From CAZTLI01 sp964614375 (lineage in GTDB: Bacteria; Chloroflexota; Anaerolineae; Aggregatilineales; Phototrophicaceae): DNA of 12,222 nucleotides. Below are positions 6,475-12,222 of the stretch, in pieces (within the stretch, counting starts at the first letter, position 1; every line of letters starts with the position of its first letter). The stretch spans positions 1 through 12,222 of the forward strand of contig CAZTLI010000130.1 in assembly GCA_964614375.1 (NCBI GenBank). Reading direction: 5' to 3'. The position numbers were made by a program, and so were the translations under genes. Under the pieces are notes generated by a model. That model saw only the letters and a program-made list of their open reading frames with translations, did not search any database and was not told the origin of the DNA.

Positions 6475-6488
6475 GTCATCATGATGAC
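6475..6488. repeat. Perfect 14-bp palindrome between operon genes
   Basis: GTCATCATGATGAC, 7 bases after the stop codon of the PPIase gene. It could be an operator or a short hairpin that tunes or processes the transcript. It lacks a loop and a T-tract, so it is not a terminator. Confidence 0.35.
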
Positions 6489-6529
6489 AGTGCAACAAAT
6501 GCGTTTAGCGGCAGCGAGGGGAAGCTGTT

Positions 6530-6634
6530 ATGGGTAGTGGACGGGAACGTATCTTCAATATTGTCAGTCTGATTTTTGTGTTGCTGGCGGTGTTTATGGC
6601 AGTGTTCGTCATTTTGTCGCTGCTCGCCAATTAA
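6530..6634 (+). CDS. 34-aa single-TM micropeptide, paralogue of the next gene's anchor
   Basis: From ATG 6530 to TAA 6632-6634 the frame encodes 34 residues: a short head MGSGRERIFN, one hydrophobic helix (about 11-32) and the tail LAN. A good Shine-Dalgarno, GAGGGGA (6516-6522), precedes it by seven bases. The sequence parallels the first 30 residues of the next protein (MGSDRIFN, then VS, FV, AVFV and so on; about 19 identities with a two-codon gap). It looks like a tandem duplication of the anchor that now stands alone. It lies between the lipoprotein PPIase and the anchor-bearing protein, in the same direction. It could be a small partner protein in the membrane or a decayed duplicate; the intact RBS and stop favour a translated gene. 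No known micropeptide family was recognised. Confidence 0.65.
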   Translation: MGSGRERIFNIVSLIFVLLAVFMAVFVILSLLAN

Positions 6635-6665
6635 ATCCAGTCGCGAGACCATTGGGGGTCAGTCT

Positions 6666-7445
6666 ATGGGTAGTGATCGTATCTTTAATCTTGTGAGCAT
6701 CCTGTTTGTCGTATTGACGGTGGTGATCGCTGTCTTTGTGGGTTTGCGGCTGGTCTCGCCAGCGCCAACCGGCACGGTGGATGCGTCGCTGCTGCCGACA
6801 GCGGGGGTGATTCCGACCATTACACCGACATTTACGCCATCTGCAACCCATACGACACTGCCACCCACGTTCACCTACACGCCGACAGATACGCCGCTGC
6901 CATCGGCAACGTTTACGCAGACACTGACTTCTGCACCGACCAATACCATCACACCCACACCGTCACCGACGCCCTTGATTTCGCCCACGCCGTCGATTAC
7001 ACCCTCACCAACGCCCTCGTTCACGCCCACCGGCCCGACACCGACGCTGCTGCCGAGTGTGCCGCCGTTCCTGTTCGACCTGCGCGAACCGCCGACCTTT
7101 GTCGCCAATACGTTCAACAGCGCGGGGTGTGCCTGGCAGGGTGTGGGCGGACAAGTCTTTGGCATGGATGGTAACGAAATCACGAACGGCGCGAATTTCC
7201 GTGTGCGGGTGTTCAGTGTCAGCACACAATTTGATGAAGTCGTCGCCGTGGGGTCAAATTCGCAATTTGGGCCATTGTCCGGCTGGGAGGTACAGGTCGC
7301 CAACGTCATCAGCACCAACTTCTATTTTGTCCAACTCGAAACGGTCAATCGCACGGTGATTTCGCCCCGTATCGAAGTGCGTTTTCCGTCGGATTGCAAT
7401 GCCAATGTCGCGTTGGTGCGTTTTGTGCAAGTCCGTCAACCGTAA
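6666..7445 (+). CDS. Membrane-anchored extracellular protein: TM, Thr/Pro linker, Cys-pair domain
   Basis: A 259-aa protein of unknown function. Residues 7-30 form one membrane helix near the N-terminus, with the rest probably outside. Residues 33-133 are a low-complexity linker made mostly of Thr, Pro and Ser (TPTFTPS-like and SPTPS-like units), likely extended and possibly glycosylated. The C-terminal domain (about 134-259) begins around FLFDLREPP and contains C155-A-W and GGQVFGMDGNE (161-171). It ends with C244-NANVALVRFVQV. The same domain closes the next gene's product, so the two are paralogues with different N-termini. The two cysteines probably form a disulfide. The ATG at 6666 is chosen because it begins the anchor shared with the micropeptide. 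Its Shine-Dalgarno (GGGGGT) is modest. An upstream in-frame ATG at 6576 lies inside the micropeptide gene and is rejected. Confidence 0.85.
   Translation: MGSDRIFNLVSILFVVLTVVIAVFVGLRLVSPAPTGTVDASLLPTAGVIPTITPTFTPSATHTTLPPTFTYTPTDTPLPSATFTQTLTSAPTNTITPTPSPTPLISPTPSITPSPTPSFTPTGPTPTLLPSVPPFLFDLREPPTFVANTFNSAGCAWQGVGGQVFGMDGNEITNGANFRVRVFSVSTQFDEVVAVGSNSQFGPLSGWEVQVANVISTNFYFVQLETVNRTVISPRIEVRFPSDCNANVALVRFVQVRQP
6813..7055 (+). repeat. Thr/Pro-codon low-complexity tract
   Basis: About 240 bases of irregular ACG/ACA/ACC and CCG/CCA/CCC codon repeats encode the linker of the 259-aa protein (residues 50-130). The tract is likely to vary in length between strains. It also produces long but spurious GVGVGV-type ORFs on the minus strand. 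Confidence 0.6.
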
Positions 7446-7466
7446 TCGGATGTATCGAACAGGCTT

Positions 7467-8444
7467 ATGAGCGACGAGCAATACGACGAATTTAGCGATT
7501 CCATCCGCCGCGTCTCTAAAAAAGACCGCAAACGACGGTTAGACCCGGTAGACTCGCTGTTCCCGGAGGAAATGTTCGCCCCACCTGAAGATGATGCCGA
7601 AGCGCAGGCGGACGTTCCAGAGGCGGATGTCGAGTCGGCAGCAGATATTGTGGAAGCCTTTCCGGTTGAATCGCCACCGCGTGATGTGCCGCCCGAACAT
7701 CGCCGTTTTATGCCGCCGCCGCTGCATGTGCCGCCCGATGTGCCGCAGGTGAAGTCCGCGCCGCGTCCGGTGGAAATCCTCGAACCAGAGGAGCGTTTTC
7801 CACCCTTAGCCCCCGAACCTGAACCCGATATTCAACCTGCTGTGCGCGTGGGCGAGGATGTTCAGCCCAAAAGTTATCGCAAGCACAATCTGGTCGCGGC
7901 CTTTTTCTTCCTCGCGGCATTTGGCATGTGCGTATACTACACGTATCTATGGTTCGACCCGTACTCGGCGTTGAATCCTCTCGCGCCAGCAACACCATTC
8001 ATCGTCATCACGACCACACCGTCGGGCAGTGGCGCAGATTTCGTCACGCCGACTCTGCGTCCGTCGCAGAACACAGGTGTATCGTTCCCGTTTGTGCTGG
8101 CGGAAACAGGCGTCGTCTATATCCCTAATGCCAATGGACGCGAATGTAATTGGGCGAGTATTGCCGGGTCGGTCATCGGGTTGAATGGCGAGGCGCTCAC
8201 CGGTTACGGCATTTTGATTACAGGTGAAGACCTGCGCGAACGGGTTTTCAGCGGGTCATCGTTGACCTTTGGCGAAGGCGGTTGGGAACTGTCGCTGGGC
8301 GGCGCGCCCGTTGCCGCTGAATTGACCATGCAATTGACCACGCCCACGGGCGTCCCCATCTCTGATACATACACCGTCACCACCCGCGATAGCTGCGACT
8401 CGAATGTCGCCATCGTCACCTTCATTCAGGTACAGGGATTTTAG
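7467..8444 (+). CDS. Single-TM protein with acidic/Pro-rich cytoplasmic part and extracellular Cys-pair domain
   Basis: A 325-aa protein of unknown function, 21 bp after the previous gene. Residues 1-137 are charged and proline-rich (basic patch KKDRKRR at 18-24, then acidic and PEPEPD-type stretches), probably disordered and cytoplasmic. A basic stretch (YRKHN) precedes one membrane helix at 141-163. A short Thr/Pro linker (176-205) leads to the C-terminal domain (about 207-325) with C227-N-W, IAGSVIGLNGE (232-242) and C310-DSNVAIVTFIQV. The Cys spacing (83 residues) is close to that of the preceding protein (89), supporting common descent of the domain. The long cytoplasmic part makes it a candidate for linking an outside domain to an internal partner (inference). 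The Shine-Dalgarno before the ATG at 7467 is weak, so translation may be coupled to the upstream gene. Confidence 0.82.
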   Translation: MSDEQYDEFSDSIRRVSKKDRKRRLDPVDSLFPEEMFAPPEDDAEAQADVPEADVESAADIVEAFPVESPPRDVPPEHRRFMPPPLHVPPDVPQVKSAPRPVEILEPEERFPPLAPEPEPDIQPAVRVGEDVQPKSYRKHNLVAAFFFLAAFGMCVYYTYLWFDPYSALNPLAPATPFIVITTTPSGSGADFVTPTLRPSQNTGVSFPFVLAETGVVYIPNANGRECNWASIAGSVIGLNGEALTGYGILITGEDLRERVFSGSSLTFGEGGWELSLGGAPVAAELTMQLTTPTGVPISDTYTVTTRDSCDSNVAIVTFIQVQGF

Positions 8445-8466
8445 ACGGTAATCATCCGTAATTTAT

Positions 8467-8486
8467 GATTGTTGCATAAAACAATC
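8467..8486 (+). other. Stem-loop downstream of the envelope cluster
   Basis: Perfect 7-bp stem GATTGTT/AACAATC with loop GCATAA, 22 bases after the stop codon at 8444 and directly before a REP-like hairpin. It has no T-tract, so it is not a classical terminator. Together the two hairpins may protect the 3' end of the transcript or help stop transcription. Confidence 0.4.
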
Positions 8487-8488
8487 GC

Positions 8489-8514
8489 GGACGACCACGC
8501 CGGGTCATCCCTAC
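8489..8514 (-). repeat. REP-like hairpin, inverted copy
   Basis: The reverse complement matches 2931-2956 at 24 of 26 positions, including the GTAGGG end (here CCCTAC at 8509-8514). The stem GGACGACC/GGTCATCC forms with one mismatch. This is the same element inserted in the opposite direction, in the space after the envelope cluster. Confidence 0.7.
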
Positions 8515-8639
8515 TATTCACGAACACAGTCAAACTGATCTTCTTCGCATGGCACAATCGCGGGTGCAGGGGCTGTCATAATTGTGTATAAATTCGGTCA
8601 GGCGGCCTAAATCATCCGGTGCGGCGGCGTCATATCTCA

Positions 8640-8645
8640 TATAAT
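8640..8645 (+). promoter_or_regulatory. Candidate -10 element for the CAP/LysM gene
   Basis: A perfect TATAAT lies 40 bases before the ATG at 8685. No good -35 is seen 16-18 bases upstream, so the promoter may need an activator or another sigma factor. Confidence 0.35.
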
Positions 8646-8684
8646 GGTAGTTAACAGGAATGTACCCTATTGGAGAAACCGTCG

Positions 8685-10019
8685 ATGCCCCATCGTCTGC
8701 TACCCCATCACCTCAAGATACGCTGGCTGCTGTTTGTAACCCTGGTCATGCTCTGCGGATTTTCGCTATCGTCACCGCTTGCACAGGCGCAGGATGCCCA
8801 TCTATTCACGATTGTTGATCTGGTCAATCAGGCGCGGAGCAATATCGGCGTCGGCTGCCTGTCGATGAACAGCAGCCTCGTCTCTGCCGCCAGCACCCAC
8901 AACAACGCCATGATAGCCGCCAATACGCTGTCGCATCAATTGCCGGGTGAACCTGCGCTGGGGACGCGCGTCAATAATGCGGGTTATAGCTGGTCGGCTG
9001 TGGGCGAGAACATCCTCTATCGCTTCGATCAGAGCGCGACAGGCGCATTCAGCCAGTGGTGGAACAGTCCGCCGCATCAGGCCAATATGCTCAACGGCAA
9101 TTTTACCGAAATCGGCCTCGCCTTTGGTCTGGAAAGTGGCAGCGGACGCTACTATTACACAATGGTGCTGGCGCGTCCGTCGGGTGGCGGTGGTGGTACA
9201 TCGTGCCCACCTCCCGGCGGCGCTATTCCCGGCGCAGCAGGCGCGAGTGGCTCTCTTGGTGGCGCAATTACCGATCAGGCCGTGCCCGAAAATCTGGTGA
9301 ATGCCGATGACAGAGGGGCGCCAATTACGGTCAATTGTCTGGACGATGGCGGTGTGTCGATATGGGCGATCAATCTGGAAACATCCGAAGGTCGTGAAGT
9401 CATACGGGCAAGTGGTGTACAGGTCGCCAATGCACTGGCGCAGGCCGTGCAATCCGGTCAAAATGTGACCATCGCGCGCGAAGGCGTCATTGGTATATAT
9501 GCGCTGGCCTCGAACGAGATTCAGGCGCAGGGGCGCGATTTGCGTGACCCATCCAAGTATTATGATGTCATTTTCTCGCCCGAACGCTGCGAGACGCCCA
9601 CCACCCATACGCCCTCTCCTACGACGACCACCAATACACCGGATACAACGACCAGCGTGCCCGCAGGCGGCACAACCCACGTTGTCCAGCGCGGCGAAAC
9701 GCTGTTCAGCATCGGACGACGCTATGGCGTGCCTTACACCGTCATTGCCGCCGCCAATGGCATCACCAATCCCACGCGCATCTTTCCCGGTCAGGTCTTG
9801 ACCATTCCCGGCGTGACCACCACGACCACCACGACCACCACCACGACGACAACGAGCAGTCCGCCCCCATCGGGCACGACCTATACGGTCGTCGCGGGCG
9901 ATAACCTGTATCGGATTGCGCTGCGATTCAATGTCACATTAGACGCCCTGATGACGGTCAACAATATCATTGACCCCACACGTATCTATGTCGGGCAGGT
10001 GTTGATTATTCCGCAGTAG
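8685..10019 (+). CDS. Secreted CAP-domain protein with two LysM repeats
   Basis: A 444-aa exported protein. The signal peptide ends near residue 35 (PLAQA before QDA). The CAP (SCP/PR1) domain spans about 41-164, with the family marks VNQARSNIG, THNNAM (His72), H84, GENI (Glu108) and the W-x-SPPHQANM stretch (His131). A Gly-rich spacer follows. A middle domain (about 215-302) starts at a Cys (VNC) and ends YYDVIFSPERC, so C218 and C302 may pair; similar blocks recur in Chloroflexota secreted proteins (from memory). Two LysM modules lie at about 331-374 and 399-443. They share the GETL/GDNL turn and NPTRI or DPTRI + PGQVL/VGQVL motifs, and are joined by Thr-rich linkers. LysM binds peptidoglycan or chitin-type glycans, so the protein probably sits on the cell wall. 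Bacterial CAP domains have no settled activity. The ATG at 8685 follows GGAG (8672-8675) by nine bases; a TTG at 8670 overlaps that site. Confidence 0.92.
   Translation: MPHRLLPHHLKIRWLLFVTLVMLCGFSLSSPLAQAQDAHLFTIVDLVNQARSNIGVGCLSMNSSLVSAASTHNNAMIAANTLSHQLPGEPALGTRVNNAGYSWSAVGENILYRFDQSATGAFSQWWNSPPHQANMLNGNFTEIGLAFGLESGSGRYYYTMVLARPSGGGGGTSCPPPGGAIPGAAGASGSLGGAITDQAVPENLVNADDRGAPITVNCLDDGGVSIWAINLETSEGREVIRASGVQVANALAQAVQSGQNVTIAREGVIGIYALASNEIQAQGRDLRDPSKYYDVIFSPERCETPTTHTPSPTTTTNTPDTTTSVPAGGTTHVVQRGETLFSIGRRYGVPYTVIAAANGITNPTRIFPGQVLTIPGVTTTTTTTTTTTTTSSPPPSGTTYTVVAGDNLYRIALRFNVTLDALMTVNNIIDPTRIYVGQVLIIPQ
9816..9854 (+). repeat. Run of 13 threonine codons between the LysM modules
   Basis: Thirteen ACN codons in a row, built mostly from repeats of the 9-mer ACGACCACC. 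Slippage in units of three or nine would alter linker length without breaking the frame. Confidence 0.7.
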
Positions 10020-10193
10020 GGGCTAGCCGCTGGCGAAAAGCAAAGACAGGAGCGTGACAAAGTGCAAAAAGAGGAAAAGGGCGCATCAATGCGGGGTTCA
10101 GGGCAAAAGAGTCAACGCAAACGGTTTTATAGGCTGTGACGCGCAGTTTCATCGCTGCTTTCTGGCCACGACTTTTACCCGCAGCGCATTGAC

Positions 10194-10223
10194 TTGACAC
10201 CGAACAGGTGTTCGTGATACAGT
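10194..10223 (+). promoter_or_regulatory. Predicted promoter of the ankyrin gene
   Basis: A perfect -35 TTGACA (10194-10199) is followed after 18 bases by TACAGT (10218-10223; 4 of 6). Transcription would begin near 10230, giving a leader of about 120 bases. The spacer is largely filled by a LexA-type palindrome. Confidence 0.5.
10201..10214. promoter_or_regulatory. LexA (SOS) box, Gram-positive type
   Basis: CGAACAGGTGTTCG fits the Bacillus-type LexA/DinR consensus CGAACRNRYGTTYG at every position and has perfect 6-bp arms around GG. It lies between the -35 and -10 of the predicted promoter, where LexA binding would block RNA polymerase. The gene downstream (ankyrin-repeat protein) would then be induced by DNA damage. 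The match is direct; the regulation is inference because the host's LexA is not in the window. Confidence 0.6.
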
Positions 10224-10280
10224 AGTCGCGCGCATTAGGGCGCAATCAGTCCACGAAAAGGGAATATCCCACCTGATAGC

Positions 10281-10340
10281 ATGATGTCATTCATTCCATT
10301 ACGTTTCTTTTGGCCTGTGATGTGGACGGCGGGCGACTGA
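10281..10340 (+). other. Possible 19-codon leader ORF
   Basis: ATG-ATG to TGA (10338-10340), a short hydrophobic peptide (MMSFIPLRFFWPVMW...), ending 13 bases before the ankyrin ATG. No clear Shine-Dalgarno. It would lie in the leader and could couple translation to the next gene, or it may be chance. Confidence 0.15.
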
Positions 10341-10353
10341 TGAAGGAGACGTA

Positions 10354-11880
10354 ATGCCAAAACCACTTCCCCCTCAACCCCATCTCGCGCATCTCAAAAA
10401 ACAGGCGAAAACCCTGCACAAACACTATCAGGCAGGCGATGGCAGCGCGCTAGCGCGCATCCGGGCGGTGCATCCCCGTTTGCAGGGCGCGCCGCACCAG
10501 GTTGTGCTGGATTATGATTTCCAATTGACCGATGCCCAGTTAGTCATTGCGCGTGAGTATGGCTTTTCGAGTTGGTCGCGGTTGAAAGCCAATATACAGT
10601 CGTTGACGGGCGCGCTGGCAGACCGGGTGGAGCAGTTTCGGTTGGCGGTGGCGGCGCGCGATGTCCAGCAGGTCAAACAGTTATTGCGGCAGTATCCGGC
10701 GCTCAAGCAGCACATCAACGACCCGATTTTTCACTTTGGCGGACAAGCCATACACGCGGCGGGCAGTCAGCGTGAGCTTGTTGACGTGCTGCTCAAAAAT
10801 GGCGCGGACATCAATGGCAAAAGTGAATGGTGGGCGGGCGGATTCACGCCGTTGATTGGTGCGGATGGTGATTTCGCGGACTTTCTCATCGAACGTGGCG
10901 CTGAAGTCGATATTCATGCAGCAGCAAAATTCGATAAATTTGAACGTGCCCAAGCACTGCTAGAAGCCAATCCCGACCTCGTTCATGCCGAAGGGGGTGA
11001 TGGTCAGCGCCCGCTGCACTTTGCCACGACACCGCGCATGATGGATTTGCTGCTGAACTATGGTGCAGACATCGACGCGCGCGATAATGACCATTGCTCA
11101 ACAGCGGCACAGTGGGCGGTCAACGATAGCGCCAAATGCCGTTATCTCATTGACAAGGGCGCGCAGGTCGATATTTTTATGGCGTGCAGGTTGGGGGATG
11201 TGACGTTGGTACAGCACATCCTCGATAGCGACCCGACGGCAATTAGCGCCAGAATCGGTGACGGTGAGTATGCCCCCGTGCCCGACGCGCCCGGTGAACC
11301 GATATATCTCTATAAAATTGGGGGCAATCTATCGCCGCATCAAGTCGCGGTGAACTATGGTCATCAGGCTGTCTATGACCTGTTGCTACAACACAGCCCA
11401 CCACAGCAGCAATTTCTTGCAGCTTGTGAACGTGGTGATGAACACACCGTACAGGCATTCCTCAAGCAGCAGCCGGACATCGTGCAAACGCTGCCCAAAA
11501 AACACAAACAACTGCTGGCAGACATGGCGTGGGACAATCGGGCGGATGCGGTGCGGGTGATGCTCGCGGCTGGATTTGATCCCAATGTCGGCTATGTTCA
11601 CAATTCAACGCCCCTGGACCGCGCGGCATTTCACGGGTTTATCGACGTGGTTCGCCTCCTGATGGCACAGCCGAACCCGCCAATTCATCATCTCAACGCA
11701 TTTGGGGGTACGCCGCTGGGCGCTGCGGTGTATGGCGTCAAACATAGCTGGCGACCCGAAGGCAATTTCCCCGCGACGATTGAAGCCCTCATCAAAGCGG
11801 GTTCGACCCTCAATCGCGGATGGATACCGACTGGCAGCACAAAGGTCGATGTGCTATTGGCGAAATATCTGGGTGGCTGA
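10354..11880 (+). CDS. Ankyrin-repeat protein with N-terminal DNA-damage-type-promoter context
   Basis: A 508-aa soluble protein with no signal peptide or membrane helix. The first 85 residues form a helical module (LKKQAKTLHKHYQAGDGSAL ... LTDAQLVIAREYGFSSWSRLKA) that often precedes ankyrin repeats in bacteria; its function is unknown. From about 95 to 485 there are ankyrin-type repeats with clear marks: GGQAIHAAGSQRELVDVLLKNGADIN (129-154), GGFTPLIGA...FLIERGAEVD (162-186), RPLHFATTPRMMDLLLNYGADID (219-241), AAQWAVNDSAKCRYLIDKGAQVD (251-273), STPLDRAAFHGFIDVVRLL (418-436) and GGTPLGAAVYG (451-461). Several others are degenerate. Ankyrin repeats mediate protein-protein binding; no catalytic domain is seen. 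AAGGAG (10343-10348) precedes the ATG by five bases. Its promoter contains a LexA box, suggesting SOS control. Confidence 0.9.
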   Translation: MPKPLPPQPHLAHLKKQAKTLHKHYQAGDGSALARIRAVHPRLQGAPHQVVLDYDFQLTDAQLVIAREYGFSSWSRLKANIQSLTGALADRVEQFRLAVAARDVQQVKQLLRQYPALKQHINDPIFHFGGQAIHAAGSQRELVDVLLKNGADINGKSEWWAGGFTPLIGADGDFADFLIERGAEVDIHAAAKFDKFERAQALLEANPDLVHAEGGDGQRPLHFATTPRMMDLLLNYGADIDARDNDHCSTAAQWAVNDSAKCRYLIDKGAQVDIFMACRLGDVTLVQHILDSDPTAISARIGDGEYAPVPDAPGEPIYLYKIGGNLSPHQVAVNYGHQAVYDLLLQHSPPQQQFLAACERGDEHTVQAFLKQQPDIVQTLPKKHKQLLADMAWDNRADAVRVMLAAGFDPNVGYVHNSTPLDRAAFHGFIDVVRLLMAQPNPPIHHLNAFGGTPLGAAVYGVKHSWRPEGNFPATIEALIKAGSTLNRGWIPTGSTKVDVLLAKYLGG

Positions 11881-12105
11881 CGTAGTAGAAGGTGATGATA
11901 TGTTGGTAATTTGCAACCACGCCGCTACGAAAGAACAAGCCTGCTAAAGCGGCTCATCACAACAGGAAAGCACCATTTCTGAAAGAAGACCCGAATCAGC
12001 AGGAGGCAAGGCAGGATAGCGCACCTTTAGCAAGTGCATGTCTGCACCCTTCCTGCCGCATAGGGCAGCCGGACGCTGTATCGTCTGGTGGTGACAATAG
12101 CCGAC
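11881..12105. other. Convergent intergenic region with a long-range stem
   Basis: About 225 bases between the end of the ankyrin gene and the end of a minus-strand gene. It contains GGCAGGA (12010-12016) and TCCTGCC (12051-12057), a perfect 7-bp stem enclosing a smaller GCAC/GTGC hairpin (12021-12024 and 12034-12037). It may act as a bidirectional end signal, but no T-tract follows. No gene was seen. Confidence 0.35.
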
Positions 12106-12222
12106 CTAGCCTTCGCCCTGATAGGGTTTAATATGCGTCATGGTCGGGATTTCGTCCGGGTCATCGGTGTGATAGGTCAGCGTGGTGATGGAGGCCGTCG
12201 CCGGATAGCCATCGGTGATGCC
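12106..12222 (-). CDS. C-terminal fragment of an unidentified protein (cut by window edge)
   Basis: On the minus strand, 38 codons run from the window edge to TAG (12108-12106). They read GITDGYPATASITTLTYHT, then DDPDEIPTMTHIKPYQGEG. The frame has natural codon use and a beta-rich, protein-like composition, so it is taken as the end of a real gene converging on the ankyrin gene. The family is not recognised; most of the gene lies beyond the window. Confidence 0.6.
   Translation of the reverse strand, partial: GITDGYPATASITTLTYHTDDPDEIPTMTHIKPYQGEG

Larger units (their letters stand above)
10020..10353. other. Intergenic region upstream of the ankyrin gene
   Basis: About 330 bases without a convincing gene. 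The first 170 bases show nothing recognisable, not even a clear terminator for the CAP/LysM gene. The rest holds a predicted promoter with a LexA box (10194-10223), a small GGGA-ATA-TCCC hairpin (10260-10270) and a 19-codon ORF just before the ankyrin gene (10281-10340). Confidence 0.5.

Noticed and set aside
6481..6537. 18-codon ORF between the PPIase and the micropeptide
   Set aside because: It has no Shine-Dalgarno, low-information sequence, and overlaps the start of the better-supported micropeptide.
6875..7318. 147-codon minus-strand ORF rich in Gly-Val repeats
   Set aside because: It is the mirror of the Thr/Pro codon repeats of the real + strand gene.
10006..10245. 79-codon minus-strand ORF before the ankyrin gene
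   Set aside because: It overlaps the end of the CAP/LysM gene and the predicted SOS promoter, with no recognisable protein features.

Overview
The window looks like a piece of a moderately GC-rich bacterial chromosome, most likely from Chloroflexota (an Anaerolineae-like lineage). This is inferred from four things: secreted proteins with one membrane anchor and long Thr/Pro linkers, a recurring exported domain bounded by a Cys pair, a PPIC-type lipoprotein of Chloroflexota style, and a LexA box of the Gram-positive type. No rRNA, tRNA, CRISPR array, transposase or phage gene is visible. All complete genes are on the + strand. Both window edges cut a minus-strand gene.

Left part (1-5170): the minus strand at the edge holds the first 21 codons of a TIR-domain protein. 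A gene-free stretch of about 540 bp follows, with two predicted + strand promoters and several inverted repeats. Next comes a likely drug-resistance or genotoxic-stress cassette. It consists of a short UvrA-type ATPase (750 aa) that has cleanly lost the UvrB-binding domain, a 14-TM DHA2-family drug exporter, and a small DUF1579-like protein, closed by a strong rho-independent terminator. A palindromic repeat element sits between uvrA and the exporter.

Middle part (5170-8445): a cell-envelope cluster read from one predicted promoter. It encodes a lipoprotein peptidyl-prolyl isomerase (parvulin type), a 34-aa single-TM micropeptide, and two larger single-TM proteins. The micropeptide repeats the membrane anchor of the gene after it. 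The two larger proteins share a C-terminal extracellular domain (C-x-W ... C-[ND]-x-N-V-A) on different membrane anchors.

Right part (8445-12222): a secreted CAP-domain protein with two LysM repeats, probably bound to peptidoglycan. It is followed by an ankyrin-repeat protein whose predicted promoter contains a perfect Gram-positive LexA (SOS) box. The last 38 codons of an unidentified minus-strand gene lie at the edge.

A family of small palindromic REP-like elements (shared core of about 26 bp, termini GTAGGG... / ...CCCTAC) occurs in three intergenic regions, in both orientations and with compensatory changes in the stem. This family, the possible SOS control of the ankyrin gene, the micropeptide/anchor duplication, and the undescribed Cys-pair domain are the most interesting points.
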